Assembly: GCF_037042905.1 (NCBI RefSeq)
Contig: NC_087257.1
Coordinates: 10,409,501-10,473,500 of the forward strand
Reading direction: 5' to 3'
Origin: Lytechinus pictus
Taxonomy: Eukaryota; Echinodermata; Echinoidea; Temnopleuroida; Toxopneustidae
DNA: 64,000 nt
Shown here in pieces: positions 62,079-64,000 of this stretch. A program made the translations under genes and the position numbers. Below the pieces are notes generated by a model. It made no database searches, was not told where the DNA came from, and was given only the letters and a program-made list of their open reading frames with translations. The first letter of the stretch is position 1; each line of letters opens with the position of its first letter.

Positions 62079-62636
62079 GGTTACACTTCGTAATTCCGAA
62101 GGTTCTTTATTCCGAAGGTTCGTAATTCCGAAGCACGCAAATTGCCTATACCTCGATGTTCGTTAATCCGAAAACGTAAAAGGGTTCGTTAATCCGATCA
62201 TTTGTGGCGTTACTCCGAAGGTTCGTTATTCTGAAGGTTCGATAATCCGAAAACGAAATAAGGTTCGTTATTCCGAAGGTTCGATAATCCGAAAACGAAA
62301 TAAGGTTCGTTGTTCCGAAGGTTCGTTAGTCCGAAAACGAAATAAGGTTCGTTGTTCCGAAGGTTCGTTAGTCCGAAAACGAAATAAGGTTAGTTAATCA
62401 TTTAGTTTTCGGACTAACGAACCTCATTTCTTTTTCGGATTAACGAACCTTCGGAATTATGAACCTCACTTCGTTTTCGGACTAACGAACCTTCGGAATT
62501 TCGAACCTCATTTCGTTTTCGGACTAACGAACCTTCGGAATTACGAACCTTCGGAAATACAAACCTTCGGAATAACGAACCTTCGGAATAACCGAACCTT
62601 CGGAATAACGAAGCTTCGGAATTACGAATGTAAGCG
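62079..62636. mobile_element. Palindrome built of TTCGTTATTCCGAAGG repeats, 8-bp target duplication
   Basis: The left half holds plus-oriented short units (ggttcgttattccgaagg, ggttcgttagtccgaaaacg), and the right half has the complement (cgttttcggactaacgaacc, ccttcggaattacgaacc), switching near 62398. Flanked by gattatat at 62071-62078 and 62637-62644. Ends ggttacacttcgtaattccg and cggaattacgaatgtaagcg. 558 bp, no coding. Confidence 0.92.
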
Positions 62637-62908
62637 GATTATATTACCTTGCTTGCCACTATGGTAACTTCCACGTCAAGGGATCAGCAGTCAAATCAAA
62701 ACCAAGATTGATACACTATAAAAAAGAGAAAGGTTGTAAAGTGGTAAATAACCATTTAATAGGACCGAGGAGTGACAGGGGTTTTAATCAATAAGACTGG
62801 AAAACGCTGCCACTCCTCTGCCTTTCCCACCATTTTCGCCTTTTTGTGTTTTTATTCTTTCATGGTAGCTGCAATGCCACTGAATGGCATAGTTGTAACT
62901 CTTCTTAA

Positions 62909-63492
62909 AGGTCAAGTCCACCCCAGGAAAATGCTGACTTTAATAGAGAAAAATCAAACTAGCATATAATGCTGAAAATTTCATCAAATTCAGATGTCAA
63001 ATAAGAAAGTTATGACATTTTAAAGTTTCGCTTAGTTTTCACAAACTAGTGATATGCACAACTAGGTGAGTCAGTTGATGATGCCCATCACTCACTATTT
63101 CTTTTTTTTTATTGTTTAATTGAATGATACAATATTTCATTTTTTATAGATTTGACAATAAGGACCAACTTGACAGAACCTTAAAGTATTAAACAAGGCA
63201 AATTCCACATGTTCAGGGAGGAATTAATCCGTATCACTTGACAATGAGAAAATCAGAATTTTTCATAGTTCATATAATAAAATACAAAAGAAATAGTGAG
63301 TGGATGACATCATAGTCTCCTCATTTGCATGCCAGCCAGGATGTGCATATAACTGTTTTGTGAAATTAAGCGAAACTTTAAAATGTTATAACTTTCTTAT
63401 TTCATATCCGATTTTGATGAAATTTTCAGTGTTATGCTTGTTGGATTTTTCTCTTTTTATTCAAACAATTTTTGCTGGGGTGGACTTGTCCT
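62909..63492. mobile_element. MITE with aggtcaagtcc ends, TTAA target duplication
   Basis: Left aggtcaagtccaccccagg, right gctggggtggacttgtcct, flanked by ttaa (62905-62908 and 63493-63496). 584 bp. The inside has paired words tgatgcccatcactcactat and atagtgagtggatgacatca. piggyBac-like by its duplication. Confidence 0.85.
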
Positions 63493-63552
63493 TTAAACGG
63501 ACTCCTGTCCATACCCTTAAACTTCTAATTATAATCTGGCAAGCGATACGTC

Positions 63553-63606
63553 TGACGTGACAAAGACTACGAATTGTGAAACGGCCACAATTCGAAGTCT
63601 TTGCCA
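63553..63606. repeat. Small hairpin
   Basis: Stem acaaagactacgaattgtg with the near complement cacaattcgaagtctttg, loop of about 8 bases. No known regulatory role recognised. Confidence 0.6.
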
Positions 63607-64000
63607 CATCGCTTGCGTTCAGCATAACAGCAAAGACAATAGCTTTAGCCTCCGCCTAGATTATAGGCTAGCACCACCGAGGGCACAGTCTTACTTATCG
63701 AAGTTAGCTTCCGTACTTTGTATATAGGCATAGCATCATCAAACTTGATCAGCATCAATTCAACAAGCGTCAAAATATTTCTTTTAAAAAAAAGGATCAT
63801 TTTATTTATGAAATATTACAACATAAGAGCAAATTTAATCAAAACCAATTCAATAATTATTTATCGAGATCCAACTTAATCGCGTAATCAAATGCGTTTA
63901 TAGAATGAAAGTCTATATGCATTCACAATCGAGAACATAGCAGAAACAGTGACTTTTTGCTCCACGGTGCACGACACATTTAAGAGAGGACTTTGTCGGA
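63607..64000. other. No gene recognised
   Basis: AT-rich end of the window. No exon, SINE or MITE recognised. Confidence 0.4.

Overview
The window looks like nuclear DNA of a marine deuterostome invertebrate, most likely an echinoderm of sea-urchin type. This is inferred from intron-rich, animal-type genes with short conserved exons, a very high density of small palindromic DNA transposons, tRNA-derived SINEs, a DIRS/Ngaro-type retroelement, and frequent tacatgta and poly-G/poly-C tracts. No prokaryotic features, rRNA genes, CRISPR arrays or functional tRNA genes were seen. The species cannot be proven from the sequence alone.

Two host genes are supported. On the + strand, 11.1-19.2 kb holds five coding exons of an MMTAG2 (C1orf35)-like nuclear protein. 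The first coding exon was not found. The last exon is expanded by an in-frame 102-bp minisatellite. On the - strand, 35.4-31.3 kb holds a complete four-exon ADP-ribosylation factor of 182 residues with every GTPase motif intact.

Everything else recognisable is repeat. 1-4.4 kb is a 110-bp satellite array, split cleanly by a hAT-type element with an 8-bp target duplication. 5.1-7.5 kb is a CR1/Jockey-like LINE with two stop codons, and an internally deleted relative lies at 43.1-43.5 kb. 37.3-42.4 kb is a tyrosine-recombinase retrotransposon with nearly identical 69-bp terminal repeats, an open recombinase frame and decayed gag/RT. 46.4-47.8 kb is a long palindrome with a second foldback inserted in its right arm (9-bp target duplication). 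51.7-57.8 kb is a 6.1-kb giant palindrome whose arms carry roughly 210-235-bp tandem repeats. It sits inside an L1/Tx1-like LINE fragment and itself contains a TA-flanked Tc1/mariner-type element. 58.7-60.1 kb is a hAT-like element nested in another, each with an intact 8-bp target duplication. 62.1-62.6 kb is a palindrome built of short TTCG/CCGAA motifs, also with an 8-bp target duplication.

MITE and SINE copies fill the introns of both genes. There is no sign of a multi-gene host pathway. The main interest is the variety of foldback and nested elements, whose order of insertion can be read from the sequence.
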